Positions 1 to 7,197 of a DNA stretch of 10,759 nt are shown one piece after another. Position 1 is the stretch's first letter. Every line of letters starts with the position of its first letter. Position numbers and translations under genes: made by a program. Source of the DNA: Kiritimatiellales bacterium (GTDB lineage: Bacteria > Verrucomicrobiota > Kiritimatiellia > Kiritimatiellales > Pontiellaceae); NCBI GenBank assembly GCA_030630445.1, contig DAOVNC010000082.1, forward strand, positions 1 through 10,759, written 5' to 3'. The notes under the pieces are model-generated. The model saw only the letters and a program-made list of their open reading frames with translations, did not search any database and had not been told where the DNA came from.

Positions 1-311
1 ATCTCGAGAACTACGAGCAGTTCGAGCTTTTCAAGGACGACATCGAAGAGTGCCTGCCCTTTCTGATCGAAGATATGGAAGGGATCAACGCCCTGATTTC
101 GGAGGGCAAGGTTCTGACCCTGCGGATGCCCGACACCATCGAAATGGAAATCGTCGAGTGCCCTCCCGCCATGAAAGGGGCTTCGGCGACCTCTCGCACC
201 AAGCCAGCCACATTGACCACCGGCCTAATCGTACAGGTTCCGGAATACATCGCGGCGGGCGACACCATCAAAGTCGACACCCGCGAGCGCAAGTACCTCT
301 CCCGCGCCTAG
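1..311 (+). CDS. yeiP: Elongation factor P-like protein, YeiP/EfpL type (C-terminal part)
   Basis: This is the 3' end of a gene that begins before the window; the frame is open from base 3 and stops with TAG at 309-311. EF-P proteins bind the ribosome between the P and E sites and relieve stalling at poorly reacting residues such as proline runs. About 102 residues are visible, covering the end of the middle OB domain and the whole C-terminal OB domain. Seen directly are the family signature RTKPATLTTGLIVQVPEYI and the end KVDTRERKYLSRA. The wording ASATSRTKPATL…VQVPEYI…ERKYLSRA is closer to E. coli YeiP (EfpL) than to canonical EF-P as I remember the two, so I call the paralogue type. The N-terminal loop that would settle this lies outside the window. 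The stop codon overlaps that of the convergent hydrogenase gene. Confidence 0.88.
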   Translation, partial: LENYEQFELFKDDIEECLPFLIEDMEGINALISEGKVLTLRMPDTIEMEIVECPPAMKGASATSRTKPATLTTGLIVQVPEYIAAGDTIKVDTRERKYLSRA

Positions 312-2233
312 ACGATATATTTTCCCCTTGGCATGTATTGGGTGTGCAGCAGCTTGTGGCTGGAATGGCTACAGGGACCGTCCGTCAGGAATTCGCCGTA
401 GATTTTCGTGATCGCCGGATTTTCATGGGACTTGCGGATTTCGTAGGCGGCATCCTCCGCGTAGATGGCTTTTGCGCGAGCCTCGCGAATCGCCGGACTG
501 GTGGGGATCGGCTGGCCGCCGCCGCCCAGGCACCCGCCAGGACAAGCCATGAATTCGATGAAATGACATTCGCTGCACCTGCCACCGGCCTTGATATCTT
601 CCATAACCCTCTTGGCGTTGGCCGTTCCATGCGCCACGGCCACCTTGAGGGTGGCGCCCTTCAGCCAATCCCAATCGCCGATCAGGTTCTTTAGCAAATC
701 GGGAACGGGACCAACCTTGGCGATGGGTAGCTCCATGAAGCGTATGCCTTCGAACCCGCGCACGGGGATGATGTCGGCGTGCTCGAACAGATCCTCCACC
801 TTGATGCCGCAAACGAGTTCGATGACGCTGCGCAGGGCTGCTTCCATCACGCCGCCGGTGGCACCGAAGATTACGCCCGACCCCGTGGCCGTTCCGAACG
901 GGTCGTCGAAGTCGGACTTGGGCATGGCGGGCAGGTCGATCCCCGCCTCGCTGATCATCTGGGCCAACTCGCGCGTTGTTAGTCCATAATCAATGTCCTT
1001 GAACCCACTGTCGCACATTTCCGGGCGGTTGCACTCGAACTTCTTGGCGGAGCACGGCATGAGCGCCACGGTGACGATATCCTTGGGATCTACATTGTTG
1101 AGCTCGGCATAGTAGGTCTTAATGACCGCCCCGAACATTTGCTGCGGGCTTTTGGCCGTGGAGAGGTTGGGAATGTATTCCGGGTAGAAATGCTCCAGGT
1201 ATTTGACCCAGCCCGGCGAACAGCTGGTGAACTGCGGAAGCGCGGTGGAGCCATCCTTTTCCACCAAGGCCTTGTGGAGCCGGAGAAGCAGTTCCGTTCC
1301 CTCTTCAATGATGGTGAGGTCGGCCGCAAAATTTGTGTCAAACACCTTGTCAAACCCGCACTCCTTCAGAGCCGTATTCATCTCGAAGGTGAGCGGCACC
1401 CCGGGCTCCAGCCCGAAGCATTCGCCGATGCCCGCGCGGGGACTCGGTGCCGTCTGGATGACCACGTGCTTGGCCGGATCGTCGATGGCGGCCCAAACAT
1501 CATCGGTCGGGTCGTTGGCCTGCAGTGCACCCGTCGGGCAGCGATTGATGCATTGACCGCAGTTGATGCAGATCACATCGCCCAGCGGCTTGTCGCCAAA
1601 AGTCACGACCTTGGAATTGCAACTACGGTTGTCGACTTCGAGCACGCCGACCTCCTGCAGATCGATGCAGGTCCGAATGCAGCGTCGACAAAGGATACAT
1701 TTATCCATGTCCCGGATCACGCTATGGCTGGAACGGTCTACTTTGTAGCGCGGTTTTTCGGGATGGCCGAAGCGGAAAAAGTCCACGCCGTATTCCTGGG
1801 CAAGCGCCTGCAGTTCACAATTGTTGTTGCGGAAACAGGCATAGCATTCGCCATAGTGCTCCGAGAGCATCAGGTCGAGAATATGCCGTCGAGCCATTCG
1901 CACCTTCCGGGTATGGGTTCGCACCGCGATGGGGGCCATGATGGGATAGGCACAGGACGCTTCGAGATGCTTCCGCCCTTCGATCTCGACGACGCAGATC
2001 CGGCAAACTCCGGCCACACAAAGATCTTCGTGGTAGCAGAGGGTGGGAATGCGTATCCCGATTTTCCGGGCCGCCTCCAATATTGTTGTACCGGAAGCCA
2101 CCGTGACTTCCTTGCCGTCGATATGCAGCGTAATCTCCACGGCTGCATCCACACCGCCCCGCGAGGGGTTTGCTTTTTGAACACAGAGGCTAGCCGGGGC
2201 GCGCGAGGTGTTTTTTTCAAGTAGACTGGACAT
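308..2233 (-). CDS. hydA: [FeFe] hydrogenase catalytic subunit, HndD/HydA type
   Basis: Cytoplasmic enzyme interconverting protons plus electrons with H2, 641 residues. Domains in order: plant-type [2Fe-2S] ferredoxin (about 33-110; Cys66, 77, 80, 94); His/Cys [4Fe-4S] site (His126, Cys130, 133, 139); two [4Fe-4S] motifs (Cys179/182/185/189 and 222/225/228/232); then the H-cluster domain. H-cluster motifs are L1 TSCSPGW (336-342), L2 MPCSAKKFE (392-400) and L3 MACPGGCLGGGGQP (562-575). The C-terminal small-subunit-like tail with RKSHENPAI and HKLLH is intact. L1 is normally TSCCPxW, so Ser339 replaces the second Cys. It is the second gene of a pair: the upstream diaphorase fusion ends 14 nt before its ATG, which has a good AAAGGAG site at 5-nt spacing. 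No C-terminal [2Fe-2S] extension as in the Thermotoga enzyme is present. The HydE, HydF and HydG maturases are not in the window. NADH or NADPH as partner cannot be told from sequence. Confidence 0.95.
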   Translation of the reverse strand: MSSLLEKNTSRAPASLCVQKANPSRGGVDAAVEITLHIDGKEVTVASGTTILEAARKIGIRIPTLCYHEDLCVAGVCRICVVEIEGRKHLEASCAYPIMAPIAVRTHTRKVRMARRHILDLMLSEHYGECYACFRNNNCELQALAQEYGVDFFRFGHPEKPRYKVDRSSHSVIRDMDKCILCRRCIRTCIDLQEVGVLEVDNRSCNSKVVTFGDKPLGDVICINCGQCINRCPTGALQANDPTDDVWAAIDDPAKHVVIQTAPSPRAGIGECFGLEPGVPLTFEMNTALKECGFDKVFDTNFAADLTIIEEGTELLLRLHKALVEKDGSTALPQFTSCSPGWVKYLEHFYPEYIPNLSTAKSPQQMFGAVIKTYYAELNNVDPKDIVTVALMPCSAKKFECNRPEMCDSGFKDIDYGLTTRELAQMISEAGIDLPAMPKSDFDDPFGTATGSGVIFGATGGVMEAALRSVIELVCGIKVEDLFEHADIIPVRGFEGIRFMELPIAKVGPVPDLLKNLIGDWDWLKGATLKVAVAHGTANAKRVMEDIKAGGRCSECHFIEFMACPGGCLGGGGQPIPTSPAIREARAKAIYAEDAAYEIRKSHENPAITKIYGEFLTDGPCSHSSHKLLHTQYMPRGKYIV

Positions 2234-2247
2234 AATGGCTCCTTTCC

Positions 2248-3954
2248 TTAGCAGGCGACTGAAACGCGCCCCATGATTTCATCTTTAAAGTGTTCGATAA
2301 TGGATAGAAAAGCGTTGGGGCTGGATTGCCCTAGACCGCACTTGCAGGCCATCTGCATGGTTTCACCCAGATTACACAGTTCCCGTAGATATTTCATGGA
2401 GCACTGCCCCGCCCCCAGCATTTCAACGCCTTCGAGCAACCGGATATTTCCCTCCCGGCAAGGTGTGCATTGGCCGCAGGATTCATCATTGAAGAACTCC
2501 ATGAAGTTCTGCGCCACTTCCAGCATATCCCTTTCCGGGCCAAAAACGATGATCGACCCTCCGGTGGCCAAATCCTCGAAGGCAATCGCGCGATCAAACT
2601 CGCTGGCCGGAATGCAATGCCCGGCCGCTCCACCCACCTGCACAGCCTTGGCATCTTCTCCGCCTACCTTTTCCAGGAGCTCGCGAATGCTTATGCCCAG
2701 CGGAAACTCGAAAACCCCCTGTTCCCGGCAATCGCCGGATACGCTGAAAAGCTTGAGTCCAGTTGATGTTTCGGTTCCGATTTTCCTGAACCAATCGGCT
2801 CCCTTGACCAGTATGCAGGGGACCCATGCAAAGGTTTCGACATTATTGACGATGGTGGGATGGCCCATGAAACCCGTGTTCACGGGGAACGGCGGACGGT
2901 TGCGCGGCTCGCCGCGCTGGCCTTCGAGCGATTCGATCAATGCCGTCTCTTCACCGCAGACATAAGCTCTGGCACCCATGCGAATTTCGATATCGAAGTC
3001 AAACCCCTGCACTCCCGCCACGTTGCTGCCCAGCAGACCATTCCGGCGGCGCTCCTCCAATTTGTCCTCCAGACGCGCGCGCAAATAGGTATATTCGCCG
3101 CGCAGATAGATAATTCCCTTGCTCGCGCCGATCGCGCGGCTGGCAACCGTCATGCCCTCGAACATTAAATCCGGGAAATCGGTAAGAATCACGCGATCCT
3201 TGAACGTACCGGGTTCTCCCTCGTCGGCGTTGCAGACGACATATTTCTGCTCATCGTCCACCTCCGCTGCCAACTTCCATTTAAGGCTTGTTGGAAAGCC
3301 TGCGCCACCGCGCCCTTTCAACCCGGAATCTTCAATGGCCTCGATGATCGCCTTCGACTCCATCTCCATCGCACGATCCAGCCCGATTCGGCCATCCACC
3401 CCGATGAACGTCATTTTACTCGTATCCGTACTCTGGACATCCATCACCGTCTGGGAGGTGGGCGCGTAGACCCCGAATGTGCTTCGGCACTCCTCGAGGA
3501 TATCGTGTACCGTCTCCGGTGTCACATGGGTATAGATCCGTTCATTCACCAGCAGAGCCGGCCCCTGGTCGCACATGCCCAGGCAGTTGGCCCATTCCAG
3601 CGTAAAGTTCCCGTTCGCGGTGGTTTCCCCGAACCGGATGCCCAAATCGTTTTCCAGTTGTTGCGCAACCCGCGCCTTTGCCTGCATTTCGCACGAGATC
3701 GTACGGCAAAGCCGGACAATGAACCGCCCCTTGGGCTTATGCCCGAGAAAACTATAGAAGGAGACCACGCTGTCCACTTCCACGGGATGGATGTCCAGAA
3801 TATCCGCAACCACCTGCATGACATATTCTGAAATGTGGCCATACTTCCGTTGCACCTCCTCCAGCACCGGAATCAGCGCACTGCGGTTGGAGCCGTACTG
3901 TTTTATCCACGTTTCAAGATTATCGCGAAGTTGTTCCCGTTCCGATACGAGCAT
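2248..3954 (-). CDS. Fused NuoE-NuoF-type hydrogenase diaphorase subunit (HndA-HndC / HydC-HydB fusion)
   Basis: Soluble electron-input module that passes electrons between NAD(P)H and the adjacent [FeFe] hydrogenase; 568 residues from the chosen start. Residues about 1-160 are a NuoE/HndA thioredoxin-like [2Fe-2S] domain (Cys83, 88, 124, 128; motif CLGMC). After a short linker (about 160-185) follows a NuoF/HndC domain with the FMN/NADH loop GRGGAGF (214-220), CNADEGEPGTFKDR, the YVCGEETALIESLEG segment, and the N3-type [4Fe-4S] site SCGQCTPC (Cys493, 496, 499) with Cys539 in CKCGLGQSSPN. One uninterrupted frame covers both, whereas family members usually use two genes. It lacks the extra N- and C-terminal ferredoxin domains of Thermotoga HydB. 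A longer frame opens at 4011, but AGAAGGAG sits 7 nt before the ATG at 3954, so I start there; ATG 3960 lies too close to that site. Promoter-proximal gene of the hydrogenase operon. Confidence 0.93.
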   Translation of the reverse strand: MLVSEREQLRDNLETWIKQYGSNRSALIPVLEEVQRKYGHISEYVMQVVADILDIHPVEVDSVVSFYSFLGHKPKGRFIVRLCRTISCEMQAKARVAQQLENDLGIRFGETTANGNFTLEWANCLGMCDQGPALLVNERIYTHVTPETVHDILEECRSTFGVYAPTSQTVMDVQSTDTSKMTFIGVDGRIGLDRAMEMESKAIIEAIEDSGLKGRGGAGFPTSLKWKLAAEVDDEQKYVVCNADEGEPGTFKDRVILTDFPDLMFEGMTVASRAIGASKGIIYLRGEYTYLRARLEDKLEERRRNGLLGSNVAGVQGFDFDIEIRMGARAYVCGEETALIESLEGQRGEPRNRPPFPVNTGFMGHPTIVNNVETFAWVPCILVKGADWFRKIGTETSTGLKLFSVSGDCREQGVFEFPLGISIRELLEKVGGEDAKAVQVGGAAGHCIPASEFDRAIAFEDLATGGSIIVFGPERDMLEVAQNFMEFFNDESCGQCTPCREGNIRLLEGVEMLGAGQCSMKYLRELCNLGETMQMACKCGLGQSSPNAFLSIIEHFKDEIMGRVSVAC

Positions 3955-3960
3955 GACCAT

Positions 3961-3969
3961 TCTCCTTCT
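3961..3969 (-). promoter_or_regulatory. Ribosome binding site deciding the diaphorase-fusion start
   Basis: Read on the minus strand, AGAAGGAGA is followed by ATGGTCATG. The AGGAG core is 7 nt from the second ATG (3954) but only 1 nt from the first (3960). The longer candidate start at 4011 has a GGAG only about 2 nt upstream, which is too close. This places translation at 3954 and makes the 19 extra codons upstream a leader sequence. Confidence 0.7.
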
Positions 3970-4011
3970 GTAGTGGGTTCGACCTGAAGCACCAACCCCC
4001 ATGGCATCCAT

Positions 4012-4204
4012 GCTCCAGCTTAATTATTTCCAGAATAGCACAGATAAAGATCATAGTCTTCTACAATCTGCTGGTCTGCATATATTTAGATCTTGTGCCA
4101 AGTTGCCCGTATTTATAAATTCGATTGCATCGTTATCGTGAAACTGTAGATTTATCGTTTTTAGTTTTCAGGGATATTCGCGGGTATTCCAGCCGTGCAC
4201 CAAG
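4012..4204. promoter_or_regulatory. Divergent promoter region between hydrogenase operon and dus
   Basis: An AT-rich gap between divergently transcribed genes with no plausible ORF. For the hydrogenase operon (minus strand) I see an extended -10-like TGC-TATTCT (complement of 4032-4040), about 78 nt before the ATG at 3954, with no convincing -35. For dus (plus strand) TTGCAT (4125-4130), a 16-nt spacer and TAGATT (4147-4152) form a weak sigma-70-like match. TTATCG occurs twice (4133-4138 and 4152-4157). No clear Rex, FNR or sigma-54 site was found. The promoter assignments are inference; the region's role as a divergent control region is likely from gene layout alone. Confidence 0.4.
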
Positions 4205-5167
4205 ATGAACAACTCCAGTCCAATCCTTGTTCTAGCACCGATGCGCGGCATAACGACGATGCACTATCGCAAGGCGTTCATCCGTCACTTCCAGGGATTG
4301 GATATTGAAATGGCCCCGTTCATTCCAACCGTCAGCGCGGAGCGGATCAATCCCAAGCTGCTGAAGGATGTGCTGCCCGAAAACAACTCCGGCCTGCCGC
4401 TCATCCCGCAGCTGATCGGCAACAAAGCCGACGACTTTGTGCAGATGGCCATTGCGCTGCACGATCTCGGCTACAACGAAATCAATTGGAACCTCGGCTG
4501 CCCGCACAAACCCATCCGCAAAAAACGGCGCGGCTCCGGTCTGCTTCCTTATCCCGACTCTGTCGATGCCATCCTCGACCAGGTATGCGACCGCAGCCCC
4601 TGCCGCATATCCGTAAAAGTTCGTCTTGGTGTTTCCGACCCGTCCGAGCTGATGGCACTCATCCCCGTGCTCAATAAATATCCACTCAGCGAAGTGGTCA
4701 TCCACCCCCGCACCGCTGAACAAATGTATGACGGCACCGTCGATCTCGACGCCTTCGAAGACGCCTACCACAACATCGATCTCCCCGTCTGCTACAATGG
4801 CGACATCAACGACCTCTCGTTTTTTCGGGCGCTCCAATCGCGCTTCCCGGAAATCGACCGCTTCATGCTCGGTCGCGGACTACTCACCAACCCATTCCTG
4901 TGCGAGGTTATTAAAAGCGGCGATCCAAAAATAGAGAACGCCATCGAACGCATCGCCGCATTCCACAGCGACGTACTCGCCAGCTACGAGGCCATATTGC
5001 ATGGCGACCACCCCGTCCTCGGAAAAATGAAGGAGTTTTGGACCTATCAATCCACCCATCTCTCCAACGGGCGCAACATGTTCAAAAAGCTCAAGAAAAC
5101 CCAGCGCCTCTCCACCTATAAAGCCATCGTCGCCGAATTCCTCGCCGATGCCGAATGGATGGCGTAG
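4205..5167 (+). CDS. dus: tRNA-dihydrouridine synthase family protein
   Basis: FMN- and NADPH-dependent reduction of specific uridines in tRNA to dihydrouridine; 320 residues, a normal length. It has the Dus TIM-barrel: N-terminal LAPMRGIT (10-17), the active-site motif NLGCP with catalytic Cys99, the substrate/FMN-binding VKVRLG (138-142 area), HPRT (167-170), YNGDI (197-201), and the phosphate-binding GRGLLTNP (223-230), then a helical tRNA-binding C-terminus. The sequence after the catalytic Cys (PHKPIRKKRRGSGLLPYP) resembles the Dus variant common in Bacteroidetes and relatives rather than E. coli DusA/B/C, so which tRNA position it modifies is unknown. The ATG at 4205 is fixed by the LAPM strand that begins only eight residues in. 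There is no good Shine-Dalgarno upstream. glpK follows after 59 nt on the same strand. Confidence 0.92.
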   Translation: MNNSSPILVLAPMRGITTMHYRKAFIRHFQGLDIEMAPFIPTVSAERINPKLLKDVLPENNSGLPLIPQLIGNKADDFVQMAIALHDLGYNEINWNLGCPHKPIRKKRRGSGLLPYPDSVDAILDQVCDRSPCRISVKVRLGVSDPSELMALIPVLNKYPLSEVVIHPRTAEQMYDGTVDLDAFEDAYHNIDLPVCYNGDINDLSFFRALQSRFPEIDRFMLGRGLLTNPFLCEVIKSGDPKIENAIERIAAFHSDVLASYEAILHGDHPVLGKMKEFWTYQSTHLSNGRNMFKKLKKTQRLSTYKAIVAEFLADAEWMA

Positions 5168-5213
5168 AGAAACCGCACTCCAGAATTCTTCTTCCCATAT
5201 CCTTCTTTGCATT

Positions 5214-5226
5214 TATACTCCTTCGC
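5214..5226 (+). promoter_or_regulatory. Candidate -10 box for a leaderless glpK transcript
   Basis: TATACT (5214-5219, five of six to the TATAAT consensus) is followed by only 7 nt before the glpK ATG at 5227. A transcript from it would start at or within a base or two of the ATG. No purine-rich Shine-Dalgarno sequence is present in the pyrimidine-rich 25 nt before the ATG. The -35 is poor (CTTCCC at 5191-5196 with 17-nt spacing), so this is a suggestion. Confidence 0.4.
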
Positions 5227-6720
5227 ATGAAATGTATTCTGGCACTGGACCAAGGAACGACGAGTTCGCGGTCGATTCTGTTCGACCATGAGGGCAAGAT
5301 ACGGGCGATCGCCCAGAGCGAATTCAAGCAGTACTATCCCCAACCCGGATGGGTCGAACACGATCCGCTTAAAATCTGGGAAACGCAGGAGGAAACCGCG
5401 CGACAGGCCATGCACCAAGCCGGTATCCACTGCGAGGATATCGAGGCCATCGGCATCGCCAACCAGCGCGAAACCACCGTGGTCTGGAACCGCAAGACCG
5501 GCGAACCCATCTACAACGCCATTGTCTGGCAGGATCGCCGCACCGCCGACTTCTGCACACAATTGAAGGCCGACGGCGCGGAATCGCTCTTCCATGAAAA
5601 GACCGGCCTGCTGCTCGATCCCTATTTTTCTGGAACAAAGATAAAATGGATTCTGGAGCATGTCGACGGCGCACAAGCACAGGCGGAAAGGGGCGAACTC
5701 GCATTCGGCACCATCGACTCGTGGCTGGTGTGGAACCTGACCCATGGCCAGCAGCACATCACGGATGCCACGAATGCTTCCCGAACACTTTTATTCAACA
5801 TTCATACGCAGCAGTGGGATCAGGAATTGCTGAAGCTTTTGGATATTCCCGAGAGCATGCTTCCCGAGGTAAAATCATCCAGTGAGATCTACGGCACAGC
5901 CGATAAGTTTCTCTGCGAATGCGGGTGCGTTATTTCCGGTCTCGCCGGCGACCAGCATGCCGCCCTGTTCGGGCAGGGATGCTTCGAACCCGGCTCCGCA
6001 AAAAACACGTATGGAACGGGGTGTTTTCTTTTAATGAATACAGGCACGAAACCGGTTGTTTCAAACAACAACCTGTTGACGACCGTGGCATGGAAACGAG
6101 GCGAGGAAATTAACTATGCGCTAGAGGGAAGTGTCTTTATGGGTGGTGCCGTGGTGCAATGGTTGCGCGACGAACTGGGTATGATCAAATCCGCACCTGA
6201 GATCCAGCAGCTCGCAACGCAGGTTTCTGATTCCGGCGGCGTCTATTTTGTTCCGGCGTTCACCGGTTTAGGGGCGCCGCACTGGGATCCCAACGCGCGC
6301 GGAATGATCATCGGGCTTACACGCGGTTCCGGTAGAGCCCATATTGCCAGGGCGGCTCTGGAGTCCACTTGTTTTCAGTCGATGGAAGTTTTGCGGGCGA
6401 TGGAAAAAGATTTCGGCGCGCCCATGAAATCCCTGAGAGTCGATGGTGGCGCGTGTGCGGATAATGTGTTGATGCAGATACAAGCCGATCTTTTGCAGAT
6501 TCCCGTTGAACGGCCCAAACAGATCGAAACCACGGCGTTCGGAGTGGCCGCGCTGGCGGGACTGGCAGTAGGTTTCTGGACGGATCTCGAAGCGATTGCA
6601 GCCCACCAGCAGATCGAGCGCATCTTTGAACCAAAAATTGGAAGCGATGAGGCCGAAACCCGTTATGCCCGATGGAAAAAAGCCGTTGAGCGGTGCAAGG
6701 GTTGGGAAAACCCAGTCTGA
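5227..6720 (+). CDS. glpK: Glycerol kinase
   Basis: ATP-dependent phosphorylation of glycerol to sn-glycerol 3-phosphate in the cytoplasm, feeding glycolysis or lipid synthesis. 497 residues, the usual length for the FGGY family member GlpK. Seen: N-terminal phosphate loop LDQGTTSSRS (7-16), the glycerol-contacting NQRE (79-82, Arg81-Glu82), WQDRRT (101-106), DPYFSGTK (131-138), SGLAGDQHAALFGQ (237-250, with catalytic Asp241), the second ATPase segment TYGTGCFLL (261-269), FVPAFTGLGAPHWDPNARG (341-359) and the C-terminal VDGGA (405-409) nucleotide loop. The start is at 5227 because MKCILALDQGTTSSR matches the family N-terminus; an in-frame ATG at 5155 would overlap dus and add a non-homologous leader. 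No glpF, glpD or regulator is adjacent. It ends 1 nt from the stop of the convergent CYTH gene. Confidence 0.97.
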   Translation: MKCILALDQGTTSSRSILFDHEGKIRAIAQSEFKQYYPQPGWVEHDPLKIWETQEETARQAMHQAGIHCEDIEAIGIANQRETTVVWNRKTGEPIYNAIVWQDRRTADFCTQLKADGAESLFHEKTGLLLDPYFSGTKIKWILEHVDGAQAQAERGELAFGTIDSWLVWNLTHGQQHITDATNASRTLLFNIHTQQWDQELLKLLDIPESMLPEVKSSSEIYGTADKFLCECGCVISGLAGDQHAALFGQGCFEPGSAKNTYGTGCFLLMNTGTKPVVSNNNLLTTVAWKRGEEINYALEGSVFMGGAVVQWLRDELGMIKSAPEIQQLATQVSDSGGVYFVPAFTGLGAPHWDPNARGMIIGLTRGSGRAHIARAALESTCFQSMEVLRAMEKDFGAPMKSLRVDGGACADNVLMQIQADLLQIPVERPKQIETTAFGVAALAGLAVGFWTDLEAIAAHQQIERIFEPKIGSDEAETRYARWKKAVERCKGWENPV

Positions 6721-6721
6721 C

Positions 6722-7195
6722 CTATGATGCGCCCCATTCGCTGAAGGGATGCCGGGCCAGATGGGCATTGCGATAGCGCGGGTCGGCTGACACTTCCTCC
6801 CCGGTCCATTCGGGTAGAATAAAGGGTTGCCCCTCTGTCTCTAGTTCAATCTCAGCCATGACCAGTCCGGTGTTGGCTCCGGAAAAGACGTCGAGTTCCC
6901 AGACCATGCCGGCGTGCTTGATGAAGTGTCTTTTCTTTTCAATGATCGCGGCTCCGCACAGCGCCAGCAGACTCTCGGCATCGGGCACAGGGATCTCGTA
7001 TTCAAATTCGGAGCGGGTAATGCCGGAGGTCGCGCCCTTGATGGTTAGGTAGGCTCGCTCCCCGATAATGCGCACACGGGTAGTCGTGCCTTTGCCGGAA
7101 TCCAGATAGCCCTGCCTGCACGCCAATCCTTCCCCGGCGACCGCCTTCCACGCGTCGCCTTCCACCAGGAACTTGCGCTCGATTTCAATGCCCAT
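6722..7195 (-). CDS. CYTH domain (triphosphate tunnel metalloenzyme) protein
   Basis: Small soluble protein of 157 residues made of one CYTH domain, the fold shared by bacterial inorganic triphosphatases, thiamine-triphosphatase and class IV adenylate cyclases. Seen: the defining N-terminal EIERKFL (4-10), the basic tunnel residues TTRVRI (38-43) and TIKG (51-54), EYEI (65-68), EKKRHFI (86-92), ELDVF (100-104), and the acidic metal-binding strand AEIELE (114-119), ending with DPRYRNAHLA as in short bacterial CYTH proteins. All tunnel residues that I can check are present, so it should be active. By family resemblance tripolyphosphatase is the likeliest activity; the substrate cannot be read from sequence. 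It starts 2 nt after the stop of the upstream aminotransferase, with GAAGG inside that gene's end as the probable ribosome binding site, so the two are co-transcribed and perhaps translationally coupled. Confidence 0.88.
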   Translation of the reverse strand: MGIEIERKFLVEGDAWKAVAGEGLACRQGYLDSGKGTTTRVRIIGERAYLTIKGATSGITRSEFEYEIPVPDAESLLALCGAAIIEKKRHFIKHAGMVWELDVFSGANTGLVMAEIELETEGQPFILPEWTGEEVSADPRYRNAHLARHPFSEWGAS

Positions 7196-7197
7196 GG

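Noticed and set aside
1139..2224. 361-codon plus-strand ORF opposite hydA
   Set aside because: Antisense shadow of a high-GC coding region; hydA on the other strand carries all expected Fe-S and H-cluster motifs.
3955..4011. 19-codon N-terminal extension of the diaphorase fusion
   Set aside because: The Arg/Gly-rich leader is unlike NuoE proteins and lacks a properly spaced ribosome site, while 3954 has an excellent one.
4081..4110. Sigma-54-like TTGGCAC on the minus strand upstream of the hydrogenase operon
   Set aside because: The -24-like element is present but the required GC at -12 with correct spacing is absent.
5155..5226. Earlier ATG for glycerol kinase at 5155
   Set aside because: It would overlap dus and add 24 residues unrelated to GlpK; MKCILALDQGTTSSR at 5227 is the family N-terminus.
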